Part shown: positions 17,534 to 25,409 of the stretch, one piece after another
How the letters are laid out: each line of letters begins with the position of its first letter
Position numbering within the stretch: position 1 is the stretch's first letter
Assembly (NCBI RefSeq): GCF_000420305.1
Contig: NZ_ATUR01000003.1
Coordinates: forward strand, 310,001-374,000
Direction of reading: 5' to 3'
DNA: 64,000 bases
Origin: Novosphingopyxis baekryungensis DSM 16222
Lineage (GTDB): Bacteria > Pseudomonadota > Alphaproteobacteria > Sphingomonadales > Sphingomonadaceae
The notes under the pieces: model-generated
What the model was told of the DNA's origin: nothing
Seen by the model: only the letters and a program-made list of their open reading frames with translations
The model's database searches: none
Made by a program: the position numbers and the translations under genes

Positions 17534-17970
17534 CGCATAAACGCACTTTGGTAGGGTTTATCGACCTGTCGCTGATCCTGCTCGGATCTGTTGCGCTCAT
17601 CGGAGAGCTGCAGCAGTCGAAGCTCGTTTCGATCGTGCCGCCGTCACCGAAGCGGCATAGCAGCGATACCGACCATATCGAGGTCGGTATCGCCCGCCTG
17701 TTCGAACCGGACGAGGCGCGGCTTTCCACGCAGGGGCAAAGCTGGGTCCGCTATCTGGCCCGCCAGGCGGATGGGCGCCCCATCACCATTGCCGTTTCCG
17801 TCGGTGCCGATAACGAAAAGGCCCGGCTGGACAATTGGGAACGGGCGGCCGCGCGCACCGCTTCGATCATGTATGCGCTGGAAAGCGCGGGCTATCCGAC
17901 CAAACAGATCCGGCCATCCATGCCGCAAAGCAAGGCCGAGAAGGGAAAAATCATCGTCACCCTTGGCTGA
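17530..17970 (+). CDS. Miniature MotB-like protein (membrane anchor plus OmpA-like domain)
   Basis: A 146-aa partner of the preceding MotA/ExbB-like protein. A short basic N-terminus leads into one membrane helix with an Asp at its start (Asp12 in GFIDLSLILLGSVAL), the position of the ion-carrying Asp in MotB/ExbD. After only about 25 residues comes a reduced OmpA-like domain (LFEPDEARLSTQGQSWVRYLA, then SVGADNEKARLDNWERAAARTASIM). The plug and linker of normal MotB (310 aa here) are missing. The OmpA motif is imperfect (VGADN rather than GHTD), so peptidoglycan binding is uncertain. It is followed by the flgA sigma54 promoter. Confidence 0.72.
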   Translation: MTHKRTLVGFIDLSLILLGSVALIGELQQSKLVSIVPPSPKRHSSDTDHIEVGIARLFEPDEARLSTQGQSWVRYLARQADGRPITIAVSVGADNEKARLDNWERAAARTASIMYALESAGYPTKQIRPSMPQSKAEKGKIIVTLG

Positions 17971-17977
17971 TCGTTAG

Positions 17978-17994
17978 CTGGCACGGCTTTTGCT
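17978..17994 (+). promoter_or_regulatory. Sigma54 promoter of flgA
   Basis: CTGGCACGGCTTTTGCT matches YTGGCACGrNNNTTGCW at every fixed position. It begins 8 bp after the stop of the mini-MotB gene and lies 72 bp before the flgA ATG. Confidence 0.88.
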
Positions 17995-18065
17995 TTATGC
18001 TTGGGAGGAGCGGCGCACTGGCGCTTCTGTAACCTTATGCCCTCATGTGATCGCAAGGCCCTATC

Positions 18066-18611
18066 ATGACCAAGAGCAAGCTGCTTTATCTCGGCGCCGC
18101 CACGGCCCTTCTCGCCGTGGCACCTGCCGCTGCGGGAAATTTTCAGAGCCTCGATGATCTTGATGTGGCGGTGGCCGCGCACGCCGGTGCCAAGATTGGC
18201 GATCCGGGCGGGGCGCGCACGCCGATCGACCGGCGACTGAAGCTGAAAGCCTGCCCAGATGCGCCGAGCGTTTCAGGCCCGGTGCTCGGGGCCGCCGTGG
18301 TCCGTTGCGAGCCGATTGGATGGTCGATCCGGGTTCCTCTGCGCCTTGATGCAGCTACGTCCGGCGCAACCAATAGCAATAACGGTGCACCGCGAACAAT
18401 GGCGGCGCGCCAGCAGGAACGCGATGCCATCGTGCGGGGTCAAGCCGTTCGCCTGACCGTCGAAGGCCGCGGCTTCACCCTCTCGCGCACCATGATTGCG
18501 GATGCGAACGGTAAGATCGGTGACATGATTTCGGTCCGCGCGGACCGCTCGTCCAAGCCGGTTCTGGCCCGCGTCGTGGACATTGGCGAAGTATCGGTAT
18601 CCGGTATCTGA
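18066..18611 (+). CDS. flgA: Flagellar P-ring assembly chaperone FlgA
   Basis: A 181-aa periplasmic protein with a signal peptide ending near APAAAGNF. The SAF/FlgA C-terminal domain is visible in VRGQAVRLTVEGRGFTLSRTMIADANGKIGDMISVR and in the final LARVVDIGEVSVSGI. It assists FlgI polymerisation into the P ring. A conserved pair of Cys (KACPD and RCEP) is consistent with the N-terminal domain. It is preceded by its own sigma54 promoter and followed by flgM. Confidence 0.9.
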   Translation: MTKSKLLYLGAATALLAVAPAAAGNFQSLDDLDVAVAAHAGAKIGDPGGARTPIDRRLKLKACPDAPSVSGPVLGAAVVRCEPIGWSIRVPLRLDAATSGATNSNNGAPRTMAARQQERDAIVRGQAVRLTVEGRGFTLSRTMIADANGKIGDMISVRADRSSKPVLARVVDIGEVSVSGI

Positions 18612-18655
18612 CCGCCGCTTTTCCGCGCCCGTATCGCGGCAATATCTTTTTTTCT

Positions 18656-18681
18656 TAAAGTTCTCTCCAAGCTGCCGTTAC
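18656..18681 (+). promoter_or_regulatory. FliA-type promoter of flgM
   Basis: TAAAGTTC, 10 bases, GCCGTTAC, 28 bp before the flgM ATG. Both halves match the local FliA consensus (TAAAGTTN and GCCGTTAC), but the spacer is one base shorter than the 11 seen elsewhere. Confidence 0.55.
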
Positions 18682-18708
18682 CGATAGCGACAAGAGTAAG
18701 AGGTTATC

Positions 18709-18987
18709 ATGAAGATTGATCGTCCCAATAGCTATTCTGCCGTTTCCACCGCAGCAATCCGTGGCGCGAGCAGCAAACCCGTCTCCGCGGTCGGTGAAAC
18801 CCGCCCAGCCAATGACGACAGCGCCGTCCGCCAGTCGGATGCGGCGAAGATCGCCAGCCAGGGCGCCCCGAAAGACGGCGCCAAGATCGAACGGATCCGC
18901 GCTGAAATCGCGGCAGGCCATTATGTGCTGGATATCCAGGCGCTGGCCCAGAAAATGATCGATATGGACGTGCTCGGCGGCGAGTGA
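18709..18987 (+). CDS. flgM: Anti-sigma28 factor FlgM
   Basis: A 92-aa anti-sigma factor. The disordered Ser/Ala-rich N-terminal half and the C-terminal helices (GAKIERIRAEIAAGHYVLDIQALAQKMI) match FlgM. It holds FliA inactive until the hook is complete and FlgM is exported. Its own promoter looks FliA-dependent, giving the usual feedback loop. Its stop overlaps the start of the flgN-like gene (TGATG). Confidence 0.92.
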   Translation: MKIDRPNSYSAVSTAAIRGASSKPVSAVGETRPANDDSAVRQSDAAKIASQGAPKDGAKIERIRAEIAAGHYVLDIQALAQKMIDMDVLGGE

Positions 18988-19280
18988 TGCAGACGCATCG
19001 TATCCAGGCTGCGCAGCAGCAGCTGATCGCCGCGCTCGATGCCGGCGATGCGCCCGACATCCTGACCGCCACGGGAACATTATCCTCGTTGATCGATGAA
19101 CTGCGGGCCACCCCTGCGCTCTACGCCAGCACGGATTTGCGTGAAGAGTTCGAGCATATCGAAAAGCTCTCGGTTGCCGCGGCCTATCGGTTGCGCGTAC
19201 TGACCGATCATACGCGCCAGCGGCTCGAGCTGCTGGGCGCCGACACGCAGCCGATCAGCTACGGCCCGCGCGCCGCCTGA
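18987..19280 (+). CDS. FlgN-like export chaperone (by position)
   Basis: A 97-aa, mostly helical protein encoded one base into the flgM stop. The length, the helical amphipathic pattern (LSSLIDELRATPALYASTDLREEFEHIEKLSVAAAYRLRVL, with two long helices) and the flgM-adjacent place fit FlgN, the chaperone for FlgK and FlgL. No residue-level signature was recognised, so the symbol is withheld. A GTG three bases earlier is an alternative start. Confidence 0.55.
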   Translation: MQTHRIQAAQQQLIAALDAGDAPDILTATGTLSSLIDELRATPALYASTDLREEFEHIEKLSVAAAYRLRVLTDHTRQRLELLGADTQPISYGPRAA

Positions 19281-19371
19281 GCGCGCCTGCCCGCCCCGCG
19301 CGGGCCAAGTTTTTTAGCCTCCTTTCCCAACCACTTCTCATTGTCATCATTCCCGGTCGCTGTCGCTGAAC

Positions 19372-19388
19372 TTGGCACGGACTTTGCT
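19372..19388 (+). promoter_or_regulatory. Sigma54 promoter of the transglycosylase-flhA-fliA operon
   Basis: TTGGCACGGACTTTGCT matches YTGGCACGrNNNTTGCW at every fixed position. It lies 27 bp before the transglycosylase ATG, with an AGGAG ribosome site between. Confidence 0.88.
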
Positions 19389-19414
19389 TCTCTCCTGCAA
19401 ACAGGAGTCGGCAC

Positions 19415-20212
19415 ATGCCATCGGGAATCAACAGCTATGCAAATATGGGCGGTGATCGCATCACCCGCGCCATTGCACAGTCCGCCAAGCGGACTGGCGT
19501 CGATTTCGACTATCTGATGGGCCAGGCCCGCATCGAAAGCGGCCTCAACCCCAACGCCAAAGCCCCCACCAGCTCGGCCACCGGCCTCTATCAGTTTATC
19601 AGCCAGAGCTGGCTGGCAGTGGTCGACCAGCATGGTGCCGATCACGGCCTCGACTGGGCAGCCGGTGCCATCCAGAAAGATTCGCGCGGTCGCTTCAACG
19701 TGGCCGATCCGCAGATGCGCCAGGCGATCCTGGATCTGCGCAAGAATCCAGAGGTTGCGGCCGTGATGGCCGGCGAATTCGCCTCCGACAACAAAGCCTA
19801 TCTGGAGCGGCGCCTGGGCCGCGAGATGGCGCCCGTCGATCTGTACCTTGCCCATTTTCTGGGTGCAGGCGGGGCCACCAAATTCCTGTCCGCCCATGCC
19901 TCCAGTCCCGATGCCGCCGCCGCGCCGCTTTTCGGCAAGGCCGCCGGGGCCAATCGCAACATTTTTTACGCCTCCAATGGCCGCGCCCGCAGCTTCGACG
20001 AAATCCGCAACCGGTTCGCGGACAAGCTCGGCAATGGCGCGAATTTGCCGATGGGCGGCAACTCTCCGCCGGGCGGCAATGACATGCCTTATGTCCAGCC
20101 CGCCGATTATCTGCGGCTGGCCAGCCAGCGGACCACGCCCACGGGCACCGACCTCAATCGTAACGACAATGCGCGACTGGCTTACATGCTGCTCGCGTCA
20201 ATGGGAGCTTGA
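19415..20212 (+). CDS. Flagellar soluble lytic transglycosylase (SLT domain)
   Basis: A 265-aa SLT-family muramidase. The N-terminal catalytic domain shows LMGQARIESGLNPNAKAPTSSATGLYQFISQSWL, with the catalytic Glu in the IESGLNP motif and the GLYQF motif. YLAHFLGAGGATKFL follows. There is no obvious cleavable signal peptide, so export through the flagellar apparatus or another path is possible, as reported for SltF-type proteins of alphaproteobacteria. It probably opens peptidoglycan for the rod, because FlgJ here lacks its muramidase domain. First gene after a sigma54 promoter, directly before flhA. Confidence 0.85.
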   Translation: MPSGINSYANMGGDRITRAIAQSAKRTGVDFDYLMGQARIESGLNPNAKAPTSSATGLYQFISQSWLAVVDQHGADHGLDWAAGAIQKDSRGRFNVADPQMRQAILDLRKNPEVAAVMAGEFASDNKAYLERRLGREMAPVDLYLAHFLGAGGATKFLSAHASSPDAAAAPLFGKAAGANRNIFYASNGRARSFDEIRNRFADKLGNGANLPMGGNSPPGGNDMPYVQPADYLRLASQRTTPTGTDLNRNDNARLAYMLLASMGA

Positions 20213-20220
20213 AGCCTCAC

Positions 20221-22344
20221 ATGAAAGCCGCCTCTTCCCCCGCATCCGGTTCCGCTCTCAGCGCTCTGCTGGATGTCCGGTCGGCCCTGCTGCCGATGGC
20301 CACCCTGCTGCTAGTCGTGTTCCTGGTCTTGCCGGTGCCCGCCTTTGTGCTCGACATCGGGTTCATCACCAACATCATGATTTCGCTCGCGGTGTTGATG
20401 GTGGCGCTGAACGCGTCCAAGCCGCTGGACTTCAGCAGCTTTCCAACGGTGCTGCTGTTTGCAACGCTGCTGCGGCTTGGCCTGAACGTCGCCTCCACCC
20501 GCGTCGTGCTGGTGTCCGGCCATGAAGGCGGCGATGCGGCCGGCCATGTGATCGAAGCCTTTGGCTCCATGCTGATCGGTGGCGACTATGTCGTCGGCCT
20601 GTTCGTGTTTGCCATCCTGATGATCATCAACATGGTCGTCATCACCAAGGGCGCAGGCCGCGTGTCGGAAGTCAGTGCACGTTTCACCCTGGATGCCCTG
20701 CCCGGCAAGCAGATGGCCATCGATGCCGATCTCGGCGCGGGCCTCATCACGCCGGAAGAAGCCAAGCAGCGCCGCGTCGACGTGGCGACCGAGGCCGATT
20801 TCTACGGCTCGATGGATGGTGCCAGCAAGTTCGTGAAAGGCGATGCGATCGCCGGCGTGCTGATCCTGGTCATCAACATTCTCGGCGGCATCGTGCTCGG
20901 CGTGGTCAGCCATGGGCTCGATATCGGCGAGGCCGCGTCCACCTACACCATGCTCGCCATCGGCGACGCGCTGGTGGCGCAGGTCCCTGCCCTGCTGCTG
21001 TCGATCGCCGCAGCCGCGATCGTGACCCGCGTGTCTTCCCCGTTCGATCTGCCCGGACAGATCGCCTCGCAGTTCGGATCGCACAAGGCCTGGATCCCCG
21101 TCGCCGTCATACTGACGATCCTGGGCGTGCTGCCCGGCATGCCGCACATGGTGATTTTGCCTGCGGCCGCCGTGGCCGGCTATTTCGCCTATCGCTTTTC
21201 CCGCCCCGAGCCAGAGGAAGAAGTGCCCGAAGCCCCCGCCCCCAATCCAAGCACCATCAACTGGAGCGACGTGTCGGACGAAGCGATGCTGGGCATCGAG
21301 GTTGGCTACGCGCTCACCCCGCTGGTCGACGAGCGCAAGGATGCGCCGCTGATGAAGCGCGTGACCGGTATCCGCAAGCAATTGTCCAAGGAGCTGGGTT
21401 TCGTCATTCCGCTGGTGCGCATCAAGGATGATCTGACGCTTGATCCCAATGCCTATCGCATCACCATTGGCGGCACCGTGATCGGCGAAGACGTGATCTG
21501 GCCGGAAGACATGCTGGCGATCGACAGCGGTGATATCGACGAAGAGATCACTGGCCGCGCCTGCAAGGACCCCACCTTTGGCATGGACGCGCGCTGGATC
21601 AGCCCGGATATGCGCGCCGAAGCCATCGTGGCGGGTTACACCGTGGTCGACGCCTCCACCGTGCTGGCCACGCATCTCAACCACATGATCCGCCTGAATG
21701 CCGCGCAACTGTTCGGTATGGATGAAACCAAGATGCTGCTCGACAATCTGAAGGAGCGCGCGCCGGAACTGGTCGAGGGGCTCACCCCCAAGGCGCTGTC
21801 CCTGTTTGCCGTGTCCGCCGTTTGCCGCGCGCTGCTGATCGAAGGCGTACCGCTCAAGGACTTCCGCCGTCTGTGTTCGGCCATGGTCGAGGCGACAGGC
21901 GATGGCAGCACGGATATTCCGCTGGTGGTGGAGCGGGTGCGCCAGCGCATCGGATCGCTCATCATCCAGTCGCTCGTCCCTGTCAGCATGCCGCTGCCGG
22001 TGGTCACGCTGGATCCGGAGCTGGAGGGTCTGCTCTCCCAGTCGATCAAGATTTCCGGCGATGCCAGCTTCCCGATCGAGCCCGGCCTCGGCCAACGCAT
22101 CCTGACGGCCATCGAGGAATCCAGTCAGCGCCTGATGCTGCGCCAGCAGAATTTCGCGCTGGTCACCTCCCCCGCCGCGCGCAAGGCGCTGTCCGATCTG
22201 CTGCGTCCGCGCTTCCCCGATACACCGGTGCTCAGCTTCCGCGAACTGCCGGATGACAAGCCCGTGGAAGTCATCGCAACGGTCGGTGGCCCCGCAGAAC
22301 CGGCACCGCAGCCGCAAGCCCATCACAGCTTCACCGGACTTTGA
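20221..22344 (+). CDS. flhA: Flagellar export gate protein FlhA
   Basis: A 707-aa export gate subunit of normal length. About eight membrane helices occupy residues 20-320, with the FHIPEP-type cytoplasmic loop (ARFTLDALPGKQMAIDADLGAGLI and RRVDVATEADFYGSMDGASKFVKGDAIA). The C-terminal cytoplasmic domain binds chaperone-substrate complexes. The ATG at 20221 is preferred; a TTG at 20209 would overlap the preceding stop codon. It is cotranscribed with the transglycosylase and fliA. Confidence 0.95.
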   Translation: MKAASSPASGSALSALLDVRSALLPMATLLLVVFLVLPVPAFVLDIGFITNIMISLAVLMVALNASKPLDFSSFPTVLLFATLLRLGLNVASTRVVLVSGHEGGDAAGHVIEAFGSMLIGGDYVVGLFVFAILMIINMVVITKGAGRVSEVSARFTLDALPGKQMAIDADLGAGLITPEEAKQRRVDVATEADFYGSMDGASKFVKGDAIAGVLILVINILGGIVLGVVSHGLDIGEAASTYTMLAIGDALVAQVPALLLSIAAAAIVTRVSSPFDLPGQIASQFGSHKAWIPVAVILTILGVLPGMPHMVILPAAAVAGYFAYRFSRPEPEEEVPEAPAPNPSTINWSDVSDEAMLGIEVGYALTPLVDERKDAPLMKRVTGIRKQLSKELGFVIPLVRIKDDLTLDPNAYRITIGGTVIGEDVIWPEDMLAIDSGDIDEEITGRACKDPTFGMDARWISPDMRAEAIVAGYTVVDASTVLATHLNHMIRLNAAQLFGMDETKMLLDNLKERAPELVEGLTPKALSLFAVSAVCRALLIEGVPLKDFRRLCSAMVEATGDGSTDIPLVVERVRQRIGSLIIQSLVPVSMPLPVVTLDPELEGLLSQSIKISGDASFPIEPGLGQRILTAIEESSQRLMLRQQNFALVTSPAARKALSDLLRPRFPDTPVLSFRELPDDKPVEVIATVGGPAEPAPQPQAHHSFTGL

Positions 22345-22358
22345 GAGGAACGCGAGCC

Positions 22359-23087
22359 ATGAATTTCCAGACAAGTTCCTCTTTGACCTATGGGCGCAAG
22401 CCCGTTCGGCAAGACCCGAAGCAGCTGATCGAGGACCATATCCCGCTGGTGCGCAAGATTGCCTGGCACGTCTCTGGCAAAGCTCCTGCGACCATAGAGG
22501 TGGAAGATCTGATCCAGATCGGCCTGGTCGCGCTGATCGAGGCGGCACGCCGTTATGAAGATCAGGGGCACCAGTTTTCCACCTATGCCGGCACGCGCAT
22601 CCGCGGCGCGATGATCGATCATCTGCGCGCGCAGAGCAATCTGTGCCGCTCCGCGCTGGATTTCCGCAAGCAGCTGCGCCGCGCGCAGGACAAGTTGATG
22701 AAGCAGCTCGGCCGTGACGCAAGCGAGAAGGAGCTGGCGCTGGAGATGGGCCTTGAACCGGCAGAGTTTCTCTCGCGCTTCGATCAGGCCGCCGATGTTC
22801 AGATGGAATCGATGGACGAGGTCTATTCGGAACACAGCATCTGGTTCGCATCCGAAGACGATGGCGCCGATATGGCGCTGGAGCGCGATGAGCTGACACA
22901 GCTAGTCGCCGCGGGCCTCGGAACGTTGAACGAGCGTGAGCAGATGGTGCTGCAGCTGTTCTTCATCGAGGAACTCAACCTGGAAGAGATCGGCTCTGTG
23001 CTGGGTGTCACCGCCGCGCGGGTTTGCCAGATCAAGAAAGGCGCGCTCGATAATATGCGCAAGAAACTCAGCCAGACGATGGATTGA
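22359..23087 (+). CDS. fliA: Flagellar sigma factor FliA (sigma28)
   Basis: A 242-aa sigma70-family factor. Regions 2 (LVRKIAWHVSGK, IEVEDLIQIGLVALIEAARRYEDQGHQFSTYAGTRIRGAMIDHLR), 3 and 4 (LNEREQMVLQLFFIEELNLEEIGSVLGVTAARVCQIKKGAL) are clear; the QFSTYAGTRIRGAMIDHLR string is typical of FliA. The ATG at 22359 has a GAGGAA ribosome site; a TTG at 22341 is not favoured. It should drive the late genes fliD-fliS, flagellins, motAB and flgM through the TAAAGTT-N11-GCCGTTAC promoters described here. Confidence 0.94.
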   Translation: MNFQTSSSLTYGRKPVRQDPKQLIEDHIPLVRKIAWHVSGKAPATIEVEDLIQIGLVALIEAARRYEDQGHQFSTYAGTRIRGAMIDHLRAQSNLCRSALDFRKQLRRAQDKLMKQLGRDASEKELALEMGLEPAEFLSRFDQAADVQMESMDEVYSEHSIWFASEDDGADMALERDELTQLVAAGLGTLNEREQMVLQLFFIEELNLEEIGSVLGVTAARVCQIKKGALDNMRKKLSQTMD

Positions 23088-23120
23088 AGCATGGCGGCCA
23101 TGCCGGCCAGCTTTATCCAA

Positions 23121-23154
23121 TAAAAAGCGCCCGCCGGTAACTACCGACGGACGC
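23121..23154 (-). terminator. Intrinsic terminator of flagellin gene 1
   Basis: On the minus strand a 13-bp stem (GCGTCCGTCGGTA / TACCGGCGGGCGC, two G-U pairs) is followed by TTTTTATT. It lies 47 bp beyond the flagellin 1 stop. On the plus strand the stem is less perfect and lacks a long T run, although it also follows fliA. Confidence 0.75.
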
Positions 23155-23201
23155 TTGTTCAGCCTTCCCGCATCGAACGCATGCGGGTGGCTTCAGTGCT
23201 A

Positions 23202-24053
23202 TTAACGCAGCAGGCTCATCACGCCCTGCTGGCTCTGGTTCGCCTGGGCAAGCATCGCGGTGGACGCCTGGTTCAGGATCTGGAACTTGGCCAGATTGGT
23301 CGACTCTTCGGAGAAATCGGCATCCTGAATACGGCTGCGGCTTTCCGAAAGATTGGTCACGCGGTCGGTCAGGCTGCTGACGGTGGCCTGCAGACGGTTC
23401 TGCGAGGCACCGAGATCGGCCTGTGCGGTGGTGATCGTCTTCAATGCCGCATCGAGCGTGCCAAGAGCGGTAGCAGCAGCCGTATCCGTCGTGATATCGA
23501 TGGTTACCGCACCGGCGTTATCACCAATGCCGAGCGCGGCGATACCGACATCCGTCAGACCGATCGCCACCTGTTCACCGGATTTCGCGCCGGTCTGGAT
23601 ATTGATAGCCGTCGCCGTTAGCGTAGTACCGTCGGCATTGTTGAGCAGCTGCACGCCGTTGAACGTGGTGTTCTTGGCAATGGCATCGATCTGCTTGGTA
23701 AGCGCGCCGACTTCGGCCTGCAGATTGGTGCGATCTTCCAGCGTCAGCGTGCCACTGGCGGACTGAACGGCCAGTTCGCGCATACGCTGCAGGCTGTTGG
23801 TGATCTCGTTCATGCCGCCTTCTGCGGTCTGCGCCAGCGAGATGCCGTCATTGGCATTACGCTTGGCCATCGTCAGGCCGCGCACTTCAGAGGTCATCTT
23901 GGTGGCGATGGCAAGGCCGGCAGCATCGTCGCTGGCGGAGTTGATGCGCTGGCCGGTGGACAGGCGATCGATGGCCTTCGAAAGGCCCATTGATGCCTTG
24001 GTCGACGCGGACGTCGCCCGCATCGCGGCGGTGTTGGTACCGATAACAGTCAT
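23202..24053 (-). CDS. Flagellin 1
   Basis: A 283-aa flagellin. The conserved N-terminal D0/D1 helices ([60 protein letters not shown]) and C-terminal helices ([60 protein letters not shown]) are present, and the variable outer domain is very short, as in many alphaproteobacteria. It is about 80% similar by eye at both ends to flagellin 2 (24269-25096), so the two arose by duplication. It has its own FliA-type promoter and terminator. Confidence 0.95.
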   Translation of the reverse strand: MTVIGTNTAAMRATSASTKASMGLSKAIDRLSTGQRINSASDDAAGLAIATKMTSEVRGLTMAKRNANDGISLAQTAEGGMNEITNSLQRMRELAVQSASGTLTLEDRTNLQAEVGALTKQIDAIAKNTTFNGVQLLNNADGTTLTATAINIQTGAKSGEQVAIGLTDVGIAALGIGDNAGAVTIDITTDTAAATALGTLDAALKTITTAQADLGASQNRLQATVSSLTDRVTNLSESRSRIQDADFSEESTNLAKFQILNQASTAMLAQANQSQQGVMSLLR

Positions 24054-24113
24054 AGGTGTGTTTCCCTTATTGAAGTCTGGACAACTCCCTGATCAAGAGT
24101 TGCCTCGAAGGTG

Positions 24114-24140
24114 GTAACGGCACCTGCCAAGATAACTTTA
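24114..24140 (-). promoter_or_regulatory. FliA-type promoter of flagellin 1
   Basis: On the minus strand: TAAAGTTA, 11 bases, GCCGTTAC, ending about 60 bp before the flagellin start. This and the fliD promoter are the two best matches to the FliA consensus in the window. Confidence 0.82.
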
Positions 24141-24209
24141 GAACAAAAGCACACATTTTATTTGGTTATTATATTCCGATCAGTAACAACATAGTACACA
24201 CGCGTTTTT

Positions 24210-24233
24210 GCCCGCCGGATCACTCCGGCGGGC
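24210..24233. repeat. Perfect 10-bp inverted repeat between the flagellin genes
   Basis: GCCCGCCGGA, four bases, TCCGGCGGGC, 35 bp past the flagellin 2 stop. It could end flagellin 2 transcription, but on that strand it is followed by AAAAACGCG. On the plus strand it is followed by TACGCTTTTTAG, which looks more like a terminator for the opposite direction. Its orientation is therefore ambiguous. Confidence 0.55.
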
Positions 24234-24268
24234 TACGCTTTTTAGTTATGTTAGTCTGGCTTGGTGTA

Positions 24269-25096
24269 TTAGCGCAGCAGGCTCATCACGCCTTCCTGGC
24301 TCTTGTTCGCCTGGGCGAGCATCGCGGTCGATGCCTGGTTCAGGATCTGGAACTTGGCCAGCTGCGTGGATTCTTCGGAGAAGTCGGCGTCCTGGATGCG
24401 GCTGCGGCTTTCCGACAGGTTGGTCACGCGGTCGGTCAGGCTGCTGACGGTGGCCTGCAGCCGGTTCTGCGAGGCACCGAGGTCGGCCTGCGCCGTTGTC
24501 ACCGTGGCAAGAGCCGCATCGAGCGAGTCCAGCGCTGCGTTGGCACCTGCCGTCGTGCTGATGTCGATTGCGGCCACGGTCGTGGTGCCATCGGTCAACG
24601 TAGCGGCCCGCACGTCGGTCAGCTGGATGCCGACCTGCTCGCCGGACTTGGAACCGGTCTGGATGTTGATCACATTGGCATTGTCGAGCAGGCTGACATC
24701 ATTGAACGTGGTGCGGCCGGCAATATCGTCGATCTGAAGCTTCAGCGCGGCGACTTCCTTCTGCAGGTTGCCGCGATCATCCACACCCAATGTGCCACTG
24801 GCCGACTGGACCGACAGTTCGCGCATCCGCTGCAGCATGTTGGTGATCTCGTTCATGCCGCCTTCGGCGGTCTGGGCCAGCGAGATGCCGTCATTGGCGT
24901 TGCGCTTGGCCATCGTCAGGCCGCGTACTTCCGAGGTCATCTTGGTGACGATGGCGAGACCGGCAGCATCGTCGCTGGCCGAGTTGATGCGCTGGCCGGT
25001 GGACAGACGCTCGATCGCCTTGGAAAGGCCCATCTCGGCCTTGGTCGAAGCGGAAGAAGCGCGCATTGCAGCGATGTTGGTTCCGATGACAGTCAT
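24269..25096 (-). CDS. Flagellin 2
   Basis: A 275-aa flagellin with the same N-terminal MTVIGTN helix and C-terminal [26 protein letters not shown] helix as flagellin 1 (the two strings mark the D0/D1 ends). The central variable part differs most (FNDVSLLDNANVINIQTGSKSGEQVGIQ versus the flagellin 1 counterpart). The filament may use both. Its promoter (25155-25181) has a good -10 half but a weak -35 half, so expression strength may differ from flagellin 1. Confidence 0.95.
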   Translation of the reverse strand: MTVIGTNIAAMRASSASTKAEMGLSKAIERLSTGQRINSASDDAAGLAIVTKMTSEVRGLTMAKRNANDGISLAQTAEGGMNEITNMLQRMRELSVQSASGTLGVDDRGNLQKEVAALKLQIDDIAGRTTFNDVSLLDNANVINIQTGSKSGEQVGIQLTDVRAATLTDGTTTVAAIDISTTAGANAALDSLDAALATVTTAQADLGASQNRLQATVSSLTDRVTNLSESRSRIQDADFSEESTQLAKFQILNQASTAMLAQANKSQEGVMSLLR

Positions 25097-25154
25097 TTCG
25101 ATTTCCTTCGTTCTAATCCGGGGCCGGCATCGTGTCTCGCCGGGTTCGAAAAAG

Positions 25155-25181
25155 GTAACGGTGCCAATTCGGATCGCTTAA
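25155..25181 (-). promoter_or_regulatory. FliA-type promoter of flagellin 2
   Basis: On the minus strand: TTAAGCGA, 11 bases, ACCGTTAC. The -10 half matches at seven of eight positions and the spacing is right, but the -35 half is weak. It lies 58 bp before the flagellin 2 start. Confidence 0.5.
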
Positions 25182-25246
25182 ATTGAAAATCGACGGGCCT
25201 GAAAGACCGTCAAATGCCGGCTTTATATATATATAGCGCCATTATT

Positions 25247-25278
25247 TTGACGCTTTGCGACGCTGCATTGACGCTTTG
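25247..25278. promoter_or_regulatory. Pair of TTGACGCTTTG direct repeats, likely activator sites
   Basis: Identical 11-mers at 25247-25257 and 25268-25278, with starts 21 bp (two helical turns) apart, about 60-90 bp upstream of the sigma54 promoter at 25336. Spacing and position suit an enhancer site for a sigma54 activator, possibly the one encoded just downstream. Binding is inferred. Confidence 0.45.
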
Positions 25279-25335
25279 ACGATCAGCTATGCCGGGCCAA
25301 CGGCAATATGCCGCAGCGCGCCGCCATTTGGCGGT

Positions 25336-25352
25336 TTGGCACACCCCTTGCA
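25336..25352 (+). promoter_or_regulatory. Sigma54 promoter of the activator-fliE operon
   Basis: TTGGCACACCCCTTGCA fits the sigma54 consensus, with only G to A at the seventh base of TGGCACG and C at the purine position. It lies 57 bp before the activator ATG at 25410. Confidence 0.82.
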
Positions 25353-25409
25353 TCCACTTGCCATGAGGGAGCCAGCCATGTCGCTGTGCCAAAGTCCGGG
25401 GAAGTAAGA

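Larger units (their letters stand above)
25097..25409. other. Regulatory intergenic region between flagellin 2 and the sigma54 activator
   Basis: This 313-bp divergent spacer contains, in order: the FliA-type promoter of flagellin 2, an AT-rich tatatatatata tract near 25225, two TTGACGCTTTG direct repeats (25247-25257 and 25268-25278, 21 bp apart), a palindrome CCGCCATTTGGCGG (25321-25334), and the sigma54 promoter at 25336-25352 of the activator. No gene is seen in it. Confidence 0.7.

Noticed and set aside
20311-22899. An 862-codon open frame on the minus strand
   Set aside because: It is antisense to flhA and fliA, His/Arg/Gln rich with no domain pattern, as expected from the reverse of GC-rich coding DNA.
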